64,000 nt of DNA from DASQPA01 sp963757335 (GCA_963757335.1 CAVWRJ010000013.1:186001-250000); one strand, 5' to 3'; positions 17,336-26,171 are shown, numbered from the stretch's first letter. The notes: generated by a model not told the origin, from the letters alone. Numbers and translations are program-made.

Positions 17336-17464
17336 GGTCGCGGCCTCGCCTGACAGAGAGTAGGATCGCGGGGAGAAAGACGGCTGGGCGAATTTCAGTC
17401 TACGCGGCTCGCGGAGGGTTCGCAACCGCCGCCCCCGTCTCTCCAGCCCCCAGCGCGCGCCTTG
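16855..17464. repeat. Direct repeat, right copy (about 0.6 kb)
   Basis: Same orientation and content as 14850-15465, including the shared upstream stretch GCGGCTCGCGGAGGGTTCGC. Recombination between the copies would delete the intervening nuclease gene and leave one copy. Confidence 0.85.
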
Positions 17465-17488
17465 CATACCTCCCAGCCCGGAGGCGAG

Positions 17489-18556
17489 ATGGGGATCGAG
17501 AGGATCTGCGAGATTTACCGGGAGCGTGGGCTGGTGCTCGCGCTGGGGGCGGGGGTCTCCTCCGGCTCGGGGATCCCGACCTGGACGGCGCTCCTCGAAC
17601 GGGTGGCGGAGGTCGCCTGCCACACGGATGGACCGCGGCTGGTCTCACGCCTGCGGGAGGCTGGGTTCAGCCTCCCCGTCATCGCCGCCATCCTGGAACG
17701 GGAGTACGACGACGAGGCGGAGTTCTGCGAGGTCGTGCGCGAGTCCCTCTACCGGGACTTTCCCCTCCGCGAGGCGGCCCACGCGGGGGACGGGCGGGCG
17801 CTCCTCGCCCATACCCTGGAGGCCAATACGACCCTCAACGCCGTCGCCGCCTTCTGCGCCGTCCCGGCCGAGGACGGCGGCTTCGTCCGCAACCCCCGGC
17901 TCCACGCGATCGTCAACTTCAACCTCGACGCCCTGTTCAGCGCCTTCGCGCGGGCCAAGTACGCGGGCGGCACGCGGGAGCACCGGGGGCTCGTGCGGAC
18001 CGTCGAGCGGTCGACCAAGGCCTCTTCTCTCGAGCAGATCAGCATCTACCACCCCCACGGCTTTCTCCGCTTCATGCCCGGCGTCGACGGCCCCGGAGAG
18101 CCCGGCGCCGAGGACACTTCGGACCAGCTCATCTTCACCGAGCACCAGTATTTCGATTTCTACGACAATCCCTACAGCTCGTTCAGCAGCACGATCATGT
18201 TCCTCCTGCGCGAGCACCCCTGGCTCTTCATCGGCCTCTCGATGCTCGACGAGAACATCCGGCGGCTCCTCCACTACTCCTGGAAGGAGCACGTCCAGGC
18301 GGCGAGCGAAGAGGATCGCCGCAAAGACCCGGGAGAGGCCAGGAAGCCGCGTCATTTCGCTCTCCTCCCCAGCTCGGGCGACGCGGAGCTCGACCGCCAC
18401 CAGCGGGCCTCTCTCCTGCCGCTCGGGGTGGAGGTCCTCTGGCTCCGGAGCTATGAGGAGATCCCCGACTGCCTGCGGCAGATCTACGAGGCGGGCGGAG
18501 GGGACTGGGAGACGGTTCTCCAGGCCGGACGGGAGGAAGCCGGGAGGAGCGCTTGA
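17489..18556 (+). CDS. SIR2-like domain protein, probable defence NADase
   Basis: A 355-residue protein of the SIR2_2 type seen in antiphage systems that degrade NAD+ on infection. The nucleotide loop is LALGAGVSSGSGIPTW near residue 15. NFNLDALFSAFA and the catalytic-type HPHGFLRF follow, then LFIGLSMLDENIRRLLHY, a family hallmark. The zinc-finger Cys residues of true sirtuins are absent. It starts at ATG 17489 after GGAGGCG. No partner (argonaute, helicase, TIR) lies beside it, so it may act alone. GC matches the host, unlike the nuclease gene upstream. Confidence 0.82.
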   Translation: MGIERICEIYRERGLVLALGAGVSSGSGIPTWTALLERVAEVACHTDGPRLVSRLREAGFSLPVIAAILEREYDDEAEFCEVVRESLYRDFPLREAAHAGDGRALLAHTLEANTTLNAVAAFCAVPAEDGGFVRNPRLHAIVNFNLDALFSAFARAKYAGGTREHRGLVRTVERSTKASSLEQISIYHPHGFLRFMPGVDGPGEPGAEDTSDQLIFTEHQYFDFYDNPYSSFSSTIMFLLREHPWLFIGLSMLDENIRRLLHYSWKEHVQAASEEDRRKDPGEARKPRHFALLPSSGDAELDRHQRASLLPLGVEVLWLRSYEEIPDCLRQIYEAGGGDWETVLQAGREEAGRSA

Positions 18557-18623
18557 CACCTCTCCCTCGGCGGCAGCATCCTTGGGCGCCGACCGAAACC
18601 TGAACTTTCCGGGAGATCGACCC

Positions 18624-19520
18624 TTGCCCAGCCGTTCGACTTTTCTGCTCAGCGCCGTCCTGATCCTCGCCCTCCCCATCCTCGTCCACGCCCAGGCCGA
18701 CCCGACCTCCCGCTCCTGGAACCAGCCGGTCGAACCCTACCGGATCGCCGGCAACCTCTACTATGTGGGGGCGAGCGACATCGCCTCCTACCTGATCACG
18801 ACCCCGCAGGGGAACATCCTTCTGGATGGCGGCTTCGCCGAGACGGCGCCCCTGATCGAGGCGAACGTCCAGAAGCTCGGCTTCAAGCTGGAGGACGTGA
18901 AGATCCTCCTCTCGACCCACGCCCACCTGGACCACGCGGGCGGCCTGGCCGAGCTCAAGAAAAAAACCGGCGCCTCGCTCTACGCCGGCGCCGCGGACGC
19001 CGACCTCCTCGCTCGCGGCGGCAGGGGGGACTTCGCCTTCGGCGACAGGCACCTCTTCCCCCCCGTCCAGGTGGACCATCCCGTCCACGACGGCGACCGG
19101 GTGAGCCTGGGGGGGACCACGCTCGTCGCTCACGCCACCCCGGGCCACACCCGAGGCTGCACCTCCTGGTCGCTCAAGGTCGAGGACGGCGGCCAGCGCT
19201 ACGACGTGGTGATCGTGGGGAGCACGACGATCAACCCCGGCGTCCATCTCGCCGGGAAGCCGAGCTATCCGGGAATCGCGGAGGACTATGCGAAGACCTT
19301 TAAGCGGCTCAAGAGCCTGCCGTGCGACATCTTCCTCGCTGCCCACGCTTCGATGTTCAACGGCCTCGAGAAGGCGGCGCGGTTGAAGCAGGGGGGAGGG
19401 GGGAACCCGTTCGTCGACCCTCAAGGCTACAAGGACTTCCTGGCGAGGAGCGAGAAGACCTACGGAGAGCAGCTCGCCAAGGAGAAGACAACGAGGCCGA
19501 CCCGGGAGAACGGCCGATGA
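18624..19520 (+). CDS. Subclass B3-type metallo-beta-lactamase
   Basis: A secreted 298-residue zinc hydrolase. Signal peptide at residues 1-23 (FLLSAVLILALPILVHAQA). Zinc ligands are visible in STHAHLDHAGG (HxHxDH), in ATPGHTRGCTSW and in AAHASMF. The PGHTRGCTSW stretch is characteristic of the B3 group; whether beta-lactams are the natural substrate cannot be told from sequence. The start is TTG 18624 after GGGAGA. The stop overlaps the next start (ATGA), so the two are an operon. Confidence 0.85.
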   Translation: MPSRSTFLLSAVLILALPILVHAQADPTSRSWNQPVEPYRIAGNLYYVGASDIASYLITTPQGNILLDGGFAETAPLIEANVQKLGFKLEDVKILLSTHAHLDHAGGLAELKKKTGASLYAGAADADLLARGGRGDFAFGDRHLFPPVQVDHPVHDGDRVSLGGTTLVAHATPGHTRGCTSWSLKVEDGGQRYDVVIVGSTTINPGVHLAGKPSYPGIAEDYAKTFKRLKSLPCDIFLAAHASMFNGLEKAARLKQGGGGNPFVDPQGYKDFLARSEKTYGEQLAKEKTTRPTRENGR

Positions 19521-19894
19521 TCAGCCGCATCTGGCACGGCTGGACCACCCCTGCCAATGCCGACGCCTACGAGGCGCTCCTCCGGAGCGAGATCTTCCTG
19601 GGCATCGAGGGTCGCCAGATCGCCGGGTTTAAGGGCATCCAGCTCCTGAGGCGCAATCTCGGCGAGGAGGTCGAGTTCGTCACCATCATGGAGTTCGACT
19701 CGCTAGAAGCGGTACGGGTGTTCGCCGGGGAGGACCACGAGGTCGCCGTCGTCCCTCCCAAGGCGAGGGCGCTCCTGGCGCGCTTCGATGCCAGCTCCCA
19801 GCACTACGAGGTCAAGGCGGACTTGACGGTCTCAGCGGAGGCTGAGCGGATCGGCCTCGGGCAGGGCGCGAAGCGCGGTGCAGACCCGGCTTAA
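19517..19894 (+). CDS. Antibiotic-biosynthesis-monooxygenase-like (dimeric ferredoxin fold) protein
   Basis: A 125-residue protein with the compact alpha/beta ABM pattern: ISRIWHGWTTPANADAYEAL, IEGRQIAGFKGIQLLRR, VEFVTIMEFDSLEAVRVFAG. Such proteins often act as small monooxygenases or haem/ligand-binding dimers. It overlaps the beta-lactamase stop by four bases. The last ~20 residues run antisense through the convergent restriction gene and are not typical of the family, so the original stop may have been lost. Confidence 0.65.
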   Translation: MISRIWHGWTTPANADAYEALLRSEIFLGIEGRQIAGFKGIQLLRRNLGEEVEFVTIMEFDSLEAVRVFAGEDHEVAVVPPKARALLARFDASSQHYEVKADLTVSAEAERIGLGQGAKRGADPA

Positions 19895-20629
19895 AACCCG
19901 GTCGAGCTGCAGGTGGGAGGGCACCTTTCCGGCTTGATAGCCAGGGTTGGCGGGCTTGGGTGTGTACACCACCAGTCCGACGTCGTCCATCATCCGGTTG
20001 GCGGCGTTGGCGAAGAAGAGGGTCCTCTCGAGATCCTTCTCATCCACTACTCGGATAGCAAGAAAAAGGAAGGAGAGCGGCTTGCTCCGCCGCAGCCAGG
20101 TCAAAAGGTCGCTCGTGGGACCGCCGCCCTGGCCGGCGGTCCGGGCCCACTCGGCTTTGAGGTCGATCGTCTTCAAGCCCGCTTCCTTCACCCGCTTGTC
20201 CAGGTCGGAGCTCCCCGCTCGCCCCTGGGGGTTCTTCTGTCTGGGGTTGCGCAAAGACTTGGGAGCACCCGCCGCCTTCGTCTCGATCAGGATCTCGACC
20301 GTGCCGGTCCTGGGATAGGAGGTGTCGAGGTTGTGGTTCGGGAAGATCAATCCCGGCACGGCGCCGCGGCCGTGCAGCTCTTTGCCGGAGCAGTTCTCCA
20401 ACAGGAGAGCCGTTAGATCCGTGAAAAAGTCGCCTTTACCGTTCTGGTTGTCCCCCTGATCGGCAAGCCCAGCGGCGAAGTTCTGATCGAAGCCCCACAT
20501 GGCCGCAAGGAAGCGGTCCTCGATCTCGGGCCAGCGTGACGGCTTCGCGGCGACGGCCCACTGATACATCTCGAAGAGGGGCCGGCATCCCGGACTCTCC
20601 GCCACCCGCGGGCTGGTCTTACGTGCCAT
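19832..20629 (-). CDS. Putative type II restriction endonuclease
   Basis: A 265-residue protein encoded immediately after, and overlapping, a DNA adenine methyltransferase. A PD-(D/E)XK-like core is visible: NGKGDFFTDLTALLLENC, then HNLDTSYPRTGTVEILIETK, giving an acidic residue followed by ExK. The end contains LERTLFFANAANRMMDDVGLV. I cannot name the specificity or Pfam family. Start chosen at MARKTSP, since upstream residues run inside the methylase frame. The gene converges on the ABM gene with a 63-base overlap. Confidence 0.72.
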   Translation of the reverse strand: MARKTSPRVAESPGCRPLFEMYQWAVAAKPSRWPEIEDRFLAAMWGFDQNFAAGLADQGDNQNGKGDFFTDLTALLLENCSGKELHGRGAVPGLIFPNHNLDTSYPRTGTVEILIETKAAGAPKSLRNPRQKNPQGRAGSSDLDKRVKEAGLKTIDLKAEWARTAGQGGGPTSDLLTWLRRSKPLSFLFLAIRVVDEKDLERTLFFANAANRMMDDVGLVVYTPKPANPGYQAGKVPSHLQLDRVLSRVCTALRALPEADPLSLR

Positions 20630-22355
20630 CTGGAGGAGAAAGTAGCACGATGCGCGCTTTCCGATCACCGCTCCGGGAACGGGCCTGTCGCCGTTCGTGG
20701 AGGGAGATCCGGGCGGAGGCCAACTCGCCACGGGTGACTTCCCCGGAGAAGAGAACGGCGTCGATCGCCTCCAGGGCCTCGTTCAGGCAACCTTCGCGGC
20801 CATTCCGCAGCACCGTGTCCACGTGAGCTGCGAGCTTGAGCAGGGGAGCCTTGTGGCGGGCGACCAGCTCCGCCGAGGGAACGAGAATCCGGTCCGCCTC
20901 GCGCGGTTCGAGCTTGAGAACTCCGCCGCCATAACTCCGCCCCACCCGTTCGCAGGACAGCAGGGTGGCGGAGTTGTAGAAGGCGACGACGAAAGCCTGG
21001 CGCAGACCGACGGGGATCCGCGGCAGGCGGACGGTGAGGAGCGTGTTCGAGGAGACGGCCCGTGCCGTGTTGAGGCAGAGGCGCGGTACGACGTCGCTCA
21101 TATAGGTGAGGAACGCCTCCGGCGTGAGAACGCCGGGAACGCGGAACCAGGGCGAACGGACCCGGCACTTGTATCGTTCGGAGTAGCCCAGATTCTCCCC
21201 GTGCTGGACGTACGACTGTTCCGCCACGGTCAACCGGTCTCCGGGAACCCAGAGCAGACAGCGCTCGCCTGCCGACCGCAACCGGGAGACCCCGGCAGCC
21301 GTGATCTGCAGTCCGGGGATCTGACGAGCCCGGACGAGGGCCGGCCGGAGAGAAGAAACGGGCAACTTCCAGCGAACCGCTTCCTCGGGAGTCAGGACGA
21401 AGTACTCGTTGGCTCCGCTGACGAAACCGATGCTCGCCTTGCCCACATCCTCCAGCCGGCCGAGGAGACCGCGCTCCTCAAGGCCGTCCAGGAGGACCGC
21501 TCCGGGATGGGCCGTGTAACCCGGTATCCATTTCTTCGGCTCCAGCCCGGCGGGGAAGGTTTCGGCAGAAGCCAGGACGCTATCGAGCTCGACCAGGTCG
21601 GCGTCGGTCTCGACCTCCGTCAGCGCCAGCCGGCCCGGCCCCTTCCCCTTGCCCGCCGCGAGGAGGAGCACCACCTCTTCCTGCACGTCCGGGAAGACCG
21701 CCCGCCGGAAAGCGACGACGTGAACCTCCGCGAAGGAGTGCCGCAGGTGCTCGCGAAGGGGGGCGGCATAGCGGGTATGGATGAGCTCCGCCGGCAGGAT
21801 CAGTGCGAGACGCCCTCCCGGCCGTAGGAAGGCGGCGGCGTGGACGACGAAGTGCGCCCAGGAGGAGGCGAGACGAGTGAGCTTGACACCTGCATGAGCG
21901 GCGCGCTCCAGCGCCTCTCCGCGGGCGCCGCCGGCAAACTCCTGGTAGCGGATGTAGGGTGGATTGCCGATCACGGCGTCGACGCCTTCAGAGGGGCCGA
22001 AGAGGTCGCCGGGTGGAGTCAACGAGAAGAAGCTGGCGACCCGGGTACCGCTGTAGGGTACGCCGAGCTCGGAGCCGACCCGTTCTCGGGTGATGCGGAC
22101 GGCGTCGGGATTGAGATCGACAGCGTGGAGGAGAGAGGCCGCCCGTCCTGGGCTCGCCCCCAGGTCGAGCAGCCGGCGGGCCGCGGTCTCCAGGAAGACC
22201 CCGTCCCCAGAGGACGGATCGAGCACCGACTGATCCGCCCGGGTGACGGCCCAGGAGACCATCGGCTGGACGAGAACCTGGGGCGAATAGAAGGCGCCCA
22301 GGCTCTTACGCCGCCCCCGCCCCACAGGGCTGCTCGTCACCATCTCGGTAAGCAT
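20619..22355 (-). CDS. Type II N6-adenine DNA methyltransferase
   Basis: A 578-residue gamma-class methylase of the Eco57I/TaqI type. SAM binding is in VLDPSSGDGVFLETAA near residue 48; the catalytic motif IV is GNPPYIRYQEF near 130. The C-terminal half (~300-560) carries the target-recognition region, including the SYGGGVLKLEPREADRI-type ending of TaqI-like specificity domains. The start MLTEM is preceded by GGAG; an upstream start at 22409 lacks one. It protects host DNA from the overlapping endonuclease. Confidence 0.88.
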   Translation of the reverse strand: MLTEMVTSSPVGRGRRKSLGAFYSPQVLVQPMVSWAVTRADQSVLDPSSGDGVFLETAARRLLDLGASPGRAASLLHAVDLNPDAVRITRERVGSELGVPYSGTRVASFFSLTPPGDLFGPSEGVDAVIGNPPYIRYQEFAGGARGEALERAAHAGVKLTRLASSWAHFVVHAAAFLRPGGRLALILPAELIHTRYAAPLREHLRHSFAEVHVVAFRRAVFPDVQEEVVLLLAAGKGKGPGRLALTEVETDADLVELDSVLASAETFPAGLEPKKWIPGYTAHPGAVLLDGLEERGLLGRLEDVGKASIGFVSGANEYFVLTPEEAVRWKLPVSSLRPALVRARQIPGLQITAAGVSRLRSAGERCLLWVPGDRLTVAEQSYVQHGENLGYSERYKCRVRSPWFRVPGVLTPEAFLTYMSDVVPRLCLNTARAVSSNTLLTVRLPRIPVGLRQAFVVAFYNSATLLSCERVGRSYGGGVLKLEPREADRILVPSAELVARHKAPLLKLAAHVDTVLRNGREGCLNEALEAIDAVLFSGEVTRGELASARISLHERRQARSRSGDRKARIVLLSPPDGT

Positions 22356-22491
22356 GTCATCTCCAGACCGTCGTGCGGCCAAGGTCACCGCATCCGAAGA
22401 TACTAGCATGGCCAGACGCTTGATTACCGCCTTGCGGCCGCCTAATGACGCGTACTGGAGGAGAGCTGCGCAGCTTGAAAAGTTGGAGGAC

Positions 22492-22522
22492 GGCTCCGGG
22501 AGGGAAACCCCCTCCCGGAGCC
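22492..22522 (-). terminator. Hairpin terminator of the TPR gene
   Basis: Perfect 13-bp stem GGCTCCGGGAGGG / CCCTCCCGGAGCC with a five-base loop, about 30 bases past the TPR gene stop. On the minus strand it is followed by an imperfect pyrimidine run containing CTTTTC. It also separates this gene from the divergent restriction-modification operon. Confidence 0.65.
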
Positions 22523-22550
22523 GCGGTGGCGACCGCCCGAACGGCGGCTG

Positions 22551-23912
22551 TTACTGGAGGGACTCGAGCATCTCCTTCGCCGACTTGGCGTCGGGGTCGG
22601 CGGGGGCCAGCTCGACGAACTTCTTCAGGCTCTCCTTCGCTTTCGCGGTGTCGCCGGAGTTGGCGTAGGAGAGGCCGAGCATGTAGTAGGCCTTGGCATA
22701 CTTGGGATCGACCGAGACGCACTGCTCGAAAGTCGAGAGGGCCTGGGGGATCTGGTTGTTGTTGAACAGCTTGACCCCCTGGCGGTAGAGCGAATCGGCG
22801 CTCGCCCCCTGGCCGCTCGCCTGGGCGGCGGCGAAGGCGGCCTTGGCCTTGGCGTCGTACTCCTTGAAGTGCGCCGTGTCCTTCTTGACCCGGGCCTCCT
22901 CCGCCATCTGCTTGTAGGTGTTGAACCGCAGGGTGTTCGGCTCCGGACTCTGCGGATCGGCCTTGGCGAGCTGGTCGGCGAGAGCCAGCGACTCGTTGTA
23001 GTTCTTTTTCACGATGGCGAGGTCGGAGAGCGCCGAGTAGGCGTTCTCCAGCGTTGGATCGACCTGGATGGCACGCCTGAAGGCGGCCTCGGCGTCCGCC
23101 GGCCGCTTCTCGCGGGTCGCCTCCGCCCCCTCGTTGAACAGCCGTACAGCGCTCTCACGCCCGGGCGCGGCGATGGCCAGGGCATCCATCGCCTGCTGCG
23201 CCTTGGCGCTGTACTCGGCGATCTTGGCCGGGTCCTTGGCCACCTTGGCCTCGCTCAGCAGCCCCCGGTAGCCGTCGTAGCGATCCTTCAAGCCCCGTAC
23301 TTTACCGGGGTCGAGCTCGAGGAACCGGTCGGTCGCGGCCAGCGAGTCGGTGTACTTGCTCTGCGCCAGGTAGACCTCGGCGAGCGCCGCCTGGATGGTG
23401 ACGTTCTTGGGATCGAGCTGGGCCGCCTGCTGGAACTTGGCGACCGCGGTCACGTTGTCGTTCTTCTGGAAGGCGACGACCCCCTCGTTGTAGGCCGCGA
23501 TCGCCTGGTTGGCGCCCGAGAGGGCCTCGGGAGTCCCGCCCGCCGCCGGCGCCCCGGCCCCGCCCTTCACCACCTGCCCCAGGTTGTAGGTCACCCGGAC
23601 GTTCTCGCCGAGCTTAGCCTCCAGGGGCGCCTCGTAGGGAGTGAATCCCTCCTTCTCGATCCGGATCATGTACTTCCTCGTGGCGTCCAGGATGATGGCG
23701 GTGAACTTGCCGCTCGAATCCGTGAGCTTGTCCTGGTAGTACTTGAACTCCGGGCTGGTGATGATCACCTTGGCCCCGGCGACGGGTTTGTTGCTCGGGT
23801 CGAGCACCGTCCCCAGAACCCTCCCCTCTCCGACGGCCCAGAGCGAGCCGGCCAGAGCGAGGGCCAGGACCAGGGCGGCGGCGAGCACGCGTTCGATGCG
23901 GGTCATGGGCAT
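22551..23912 (-). CDS. Secreted TPR protein with carboxypeptidase-regulatory-like domain
   Basis: A 453-residue periplasmic or surface protein. The signal peptide is residues 1-26 (VLAAALVLALALAGSLWA). Residues ~30-110 form a beta-sandwich of the CarboxypepD_reg type (VLGTVLDPSNKPVAGAKVII). Five or six tetratricopeptide repeats follow from ~135 to the end, for example NVTAVAKFQQAAQLDPKN and IPQALSTFEQCVSVDPKY. A Gly/Ala linker joins the two parts. Likely a scaffold for envelope complexes; partner unknown. Probably monocistronic given the terminator. Confidence 0.85.
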   Translation of the reverse strand: MPMTRIERVLAAALVLALALAGSLWAVGEGRVLGTVLDPSNKPVAGAKVIITSPEFKYYQDKLTDSSGKFTAIILDATRKYMIRIEKEGFTPYEAPLEAKLGENVRVTYNLGQVVKGGAGAPAAGGTPEALSGANQAIAAYNEGVVAFQKNDNVTAVAKFQQAAQLDPKNVTIQAALAEVYLAQSKYTDSLAATDRFLELDPGKVRGLKDRYDGYRGLLSEAKVAKDPAKIAEYSAKAQQAMDALAIAAPGRESAVRLFNEGAEATREKRPADAEAAFRRAIQVDPTLENAYSALSDLAIVKKNYNESLALADQLAKADPQSPEPNTLRFNTYKQMAEEARVKKDTAHFKEYDAKAKAAFAAAQASGQGASADSLYRQGVKLFNNNQIPQALSTFEQCVSVDPKYAKAYYMLGLSYANSGDTAKAKESLKKFVELAPADPDAKSAKEMLESLQ

Positions 23913-24044
23913 TGCCTGCCTTTCTTCAAGAGATCCTCTCTACAGCGGCACCAATTCAGGGCGAGGATTGTAACCTGTCGCGGCGCGGGAGAGGGAGCAC
24001 GAAGAAATCGCAGTAGAAAGCCCTCCTCGCAGCGGAGTCGATAC

Positions 24045-24123
24045 GGGTCCGTTTGAACCTGCGGGCGGTCTCCTCCGGGCGCTCCGCGCAGCCAGTCGCC
24101 CGTCCTCGGATTCAAACGGACCC
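24045..24123. repeat. Interspersed inverted-repeat element, copy B
   Basis: The best-preserved copy of the A type: left end GGGTCCGTTTGAA and right end TTCAAACGGACCC are perfect reverse complements. The 79-base element has a core with CTCCTCCGGGCGCT and CGCGCAGCCAG. It lies upstream of the squalene-synthase-like gene. Confidence 0.9.
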
Positions 24124-24160
24124 AGTACCCCGGAGTCAAACCCCTGCTACCCTTCGCACC

Positions 24161-25111
24161 ATGGCGGCGGCGGAAGAACCCCGGGAACCCGAGACCCGCG
24201 AGCGGCATCCCGCGGAGGGGGAGTGGCGCGCCGATCCGCTGGCGCGGAGCCAGCACAGCCGGCTCGACGAGGAGATCCGCGCCCCGGAGGAGGATTACGA
24301 CGAGGAGCGGGCGACCGAGCTCTGCGCCGCCCTCTGCCGCAGTCTCCTCGGCGACTTCGCGCCCGCCGTCCTCCTCCTCTCCGCCGAGGAGCGGCGGCGG
24401 GTGCAGGCGCTCGTCGCCTACATCCACACGCTCTTCGACTTCGCCCGCCAGCACGGGATCGAGGGGGAGCGCCTGGCGCAGATCAACCGCTGGGAGTTCA
24501 CCCTCGACTCCGCCCTCTCGGGCCAGAAGGTGGGACAGCCGATCTTCGTCGCCATGGCGCGCGAGAACGCGCTGCGCGCCTGGCCGGAGGCGGCGCTCGC
24601 GGAGATCACGGCGTGCGCGAGGCGGCGCGCCATGCGCCCCCGCCCGGCCAGCCCGCGGGAGGCCGAGACCGAGTCGGAACGCCTGGCGCGCGCCGCGGCG
24701 ACGGCGGTCCTAGGCCGCGAGCCGGCCCAGGAGCTCGCCGCCTTCGGGGGGGCGCTCCTCCGTCTCCACGCCCTGCAGAACCTCGGTCCGGAGTCGGGGC
24801 GCAACCGCTGCCCCCTCCCCGAGAGCGAGCTGCCGATCGACTTCGACGCCCCGCCCGACCCCCGGCAGCTGCTCGCCGCGGCCCAGAAGGAGTGCCAGCG
24901 CCTCCGCCCGCGCCTCCTCAAGTCACCGCGCGGCCTGATCGAGCTGACGGCGCGCTACCGCCGGGCCGCCGTCTTCTCCCTCCTGGTGGCGCTCAAGCTC
25001 CTCATCCTGATCGAGGACGGCGACACCGGCCTCCTCGCCGATCCACCGCGGCTGGGTCTCCTCGCTCGCCTGGGCCTCCTCGCCCGGGCGCGGTGGGTGC
25101 GGATGAGTTAG
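24161..25111 (+). CDS. Divergent squalene/phytoene synthase family protein
   Basis: A 316-residue all-helical protein resembling head-to-head isoprenyl synthases: LSAEERRRVQALVAYIHTLFDFARQ, then ERLAQINRWEFTLDSALSG and PIFVAMARENALRAW. The first Asp-rich motif that binds Mg-diphosphate is not intact (HTLFDFARQ instead of DDxxD-like), so activity is doubtful. A regulatory or hopanoid/carotenoid-related role is possible but inferred. The start is ATG 24161; the upstream in-frame extension is inverted-repeat element sequence and is not coding. A Leu/Ala-rich helix near the C-terminus could contact the membrane. Confidence 0.62.
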   Translation: MAAAEEPREPETRERHPAEGEWRADPLARSQHSRLDEEIRAPEEDYDEERATELCAALCRSLLGDFAPAVLLLSAEERRRVQALVAYIHTLFDFARQHGIEGERLAQINRWEFTLDSALSGQKVGQPIFVAMARENALRAWPEAALAEITACARRRAMRPRPASPREAETESERLARAAATAVLGREPAQELAAFGGALLRLHALQNLGPESGRNRCPLPESELPIDFDAPPDPRQLLAAAQKECQRLRPRLLKSPRGLIELTARYRRAAVFSLLVALKLLILIEDGDTGLLADPPRLGLLARLGLLARARWVRMS

Positions 25112-25134
25112 CCCCACCCGGGCGAGGGATCCAC

Positions 25135-25425
25135 TCACTTCTTGACGGCGGCCTGCGCTTTGGCCGGCGCGAAATGTTCCCGGGTCTGGCCGATCCAGCG
25201 GTCGAGAAACTTCTCGCGGTCCTTCTGCTTGTTGAGGTCATCGGTGGGATTGCGGAACACGAGGTCTTCACTGCGCTCCCCGGTGCCGGAAAAGACTGTC
25301 GCCGTGATGACATGGTAGTGATTGCGCGGGGTGATCCGAACGTGCTCCTGGCCGAACACCTCGTCCAATTTGTCGATGGCCCAACGGTACGGCTCCTCGC
25401 GAGGGTGTAGCTGTCGATTGCTCAT
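25135..25425 (-). CDS. Hypothetical small protein
   Basis: A 96-residue soluble protein starting MSNRQLHPREEPYRW. Charged and compact, with KLDEVFGQEHVRITPRNHYHV and a C-terminal Lys/Ala-rich tail. No family recognised. Its stop is 24 bases from the stop of the convergent squalene-synthase-like gene. About 80 AT-rich bases separate it from the DtxR-type regulator upstream on the same strand. Confidence 0.55.
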   Translation of the reverse strand: MSNRQLHPREEPYRWAIDKLDEVFGQEHVRITPRNHYHVITATVFSGTGERSEDLVFRNPTDDLNKQKDREKFLDRWIGQTREHFAPAKAQAAVKK

Positions 25426-25505
25426 GTTAACTATTTTACCCGGTTTGGGCCATTCTGGAGCTATCTGCAATATAAAAGATAAATGCAGATATAGAATAAC
25501 TGCAT

Positions 25506-26171
25506 TTAGAGATACGGTTCAACGAGGATTTTGGAGGCGGCGCGGAAGCCCAGGCTGAGCGCCTCGCCCCCCTCCAGATGGAGCTCGACCAGGTCGGCCA
25601 CCTCGTCGCGGGCGACGACCCGCAGGCGGCAGCCCGGCTTCAGACGGCGGCGCTCGAGGAGGAGGAGAAAGTCCCGACTCTGGTCCCCCACCCGCGCCAC
25701 CTGGACCGGGGCGTCGAGCGGACAGGCGAGGAGGTTGGGGAGGACCGGCTCGTGGACCTCCCCATGGGCGTCGGGGATGGGGTCGCCGTGCGGGTCGACC
25801 GAGGGGTGCCCCAGCATCTCGTCCATCCGCTCGATCAGCCGGTCGGAGACGGCGTGCTCCAGGAGCTCGGCCTCGGGGTGGACCTCGCTCCAGTCCATGC
25901 CCATGACCGCGACCAGGAAGAGCTCGACCAGGCGGTGGCGGCGCAGCACGTGGGCCGCGAGCTGGCGGCCGTGGCCGGTCAAGAGGACGCCGCTGTACGG
26001 CTCGTAGGAGACCAGGCCGCTGTCGGCGAGGGTCTTGACCATGGCGGTCACCGTCCCCGGGGCAACCCCGAGGGCCGCCGAGATCTGCCCCATGGTCACC
26101 AGGGCGCCCGGGTTCCTCTGCTGCTCCACGAGGATGGACTTAAGGTAGTCCTCGACGGTGCTGGTCGGCAT
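25506..26171 (-). CDS. DtxR/MntR-family metal-dependent repressor
   Basis: A 221-residue regulator with three expected parts: an N-terminal winged helix (VEDYLKSILV, then TMGQISAALGVAPGTVTAMVKTL), a dimerisation and metal domain with VHPEAELLEHAVSDRL and SVDPHGDPIP, and a C-terminal FeoA/SH3-like domain from ~150. The primary site reads AELLEH rather than ACRWEH, that is Glu in place of the DtxR Cys, which is the manganese-responsive (MntR) pattern. It probably represses Mn/Fe uptake genes that are not in this window. Confidence 0.85.
   Translation of the reverse strand: MPTSTVEDYLKSILVEQQRNPGALVTMGQISAALGVAPGTVTAMVKTLADSGLVSYEPYSGVLLTGHGRQLAAHVLRRHRLVELFLVAVMGMDWSEVHPEAELLEHAVSDRLIERMDEMLGHPSVDPHGDPIPDAHGEVHEPVLPNLLACPLDAPVQVARVGDQSRDFLLLLERRRLKPGCRLRVVARDEVADLVELHLEGGEALSLGFRAASKILVEPYL

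Noticed and set aside
16799..17353. Plus-strand frame antisense to paralogue 2 as a gene
   Set aside because: It is the antisense shadow of a conserved duplicated gene; the same shadow occurs over paralogue 1.
18624..19520. Clinical-type resistance gene
   Set aside because: B3-type metallo-beta-lactamases are common in environmental chromosomes; no mobile element, integron or resistance partner is nearby.
22507..23912. Large antisense open frames across the high-GC genes (for example over the TPR, permease and LanB genes)
   Set aside because: Third-position GC bias leaves antisense frames open; they lack family similarity and ribosome-binding sites.
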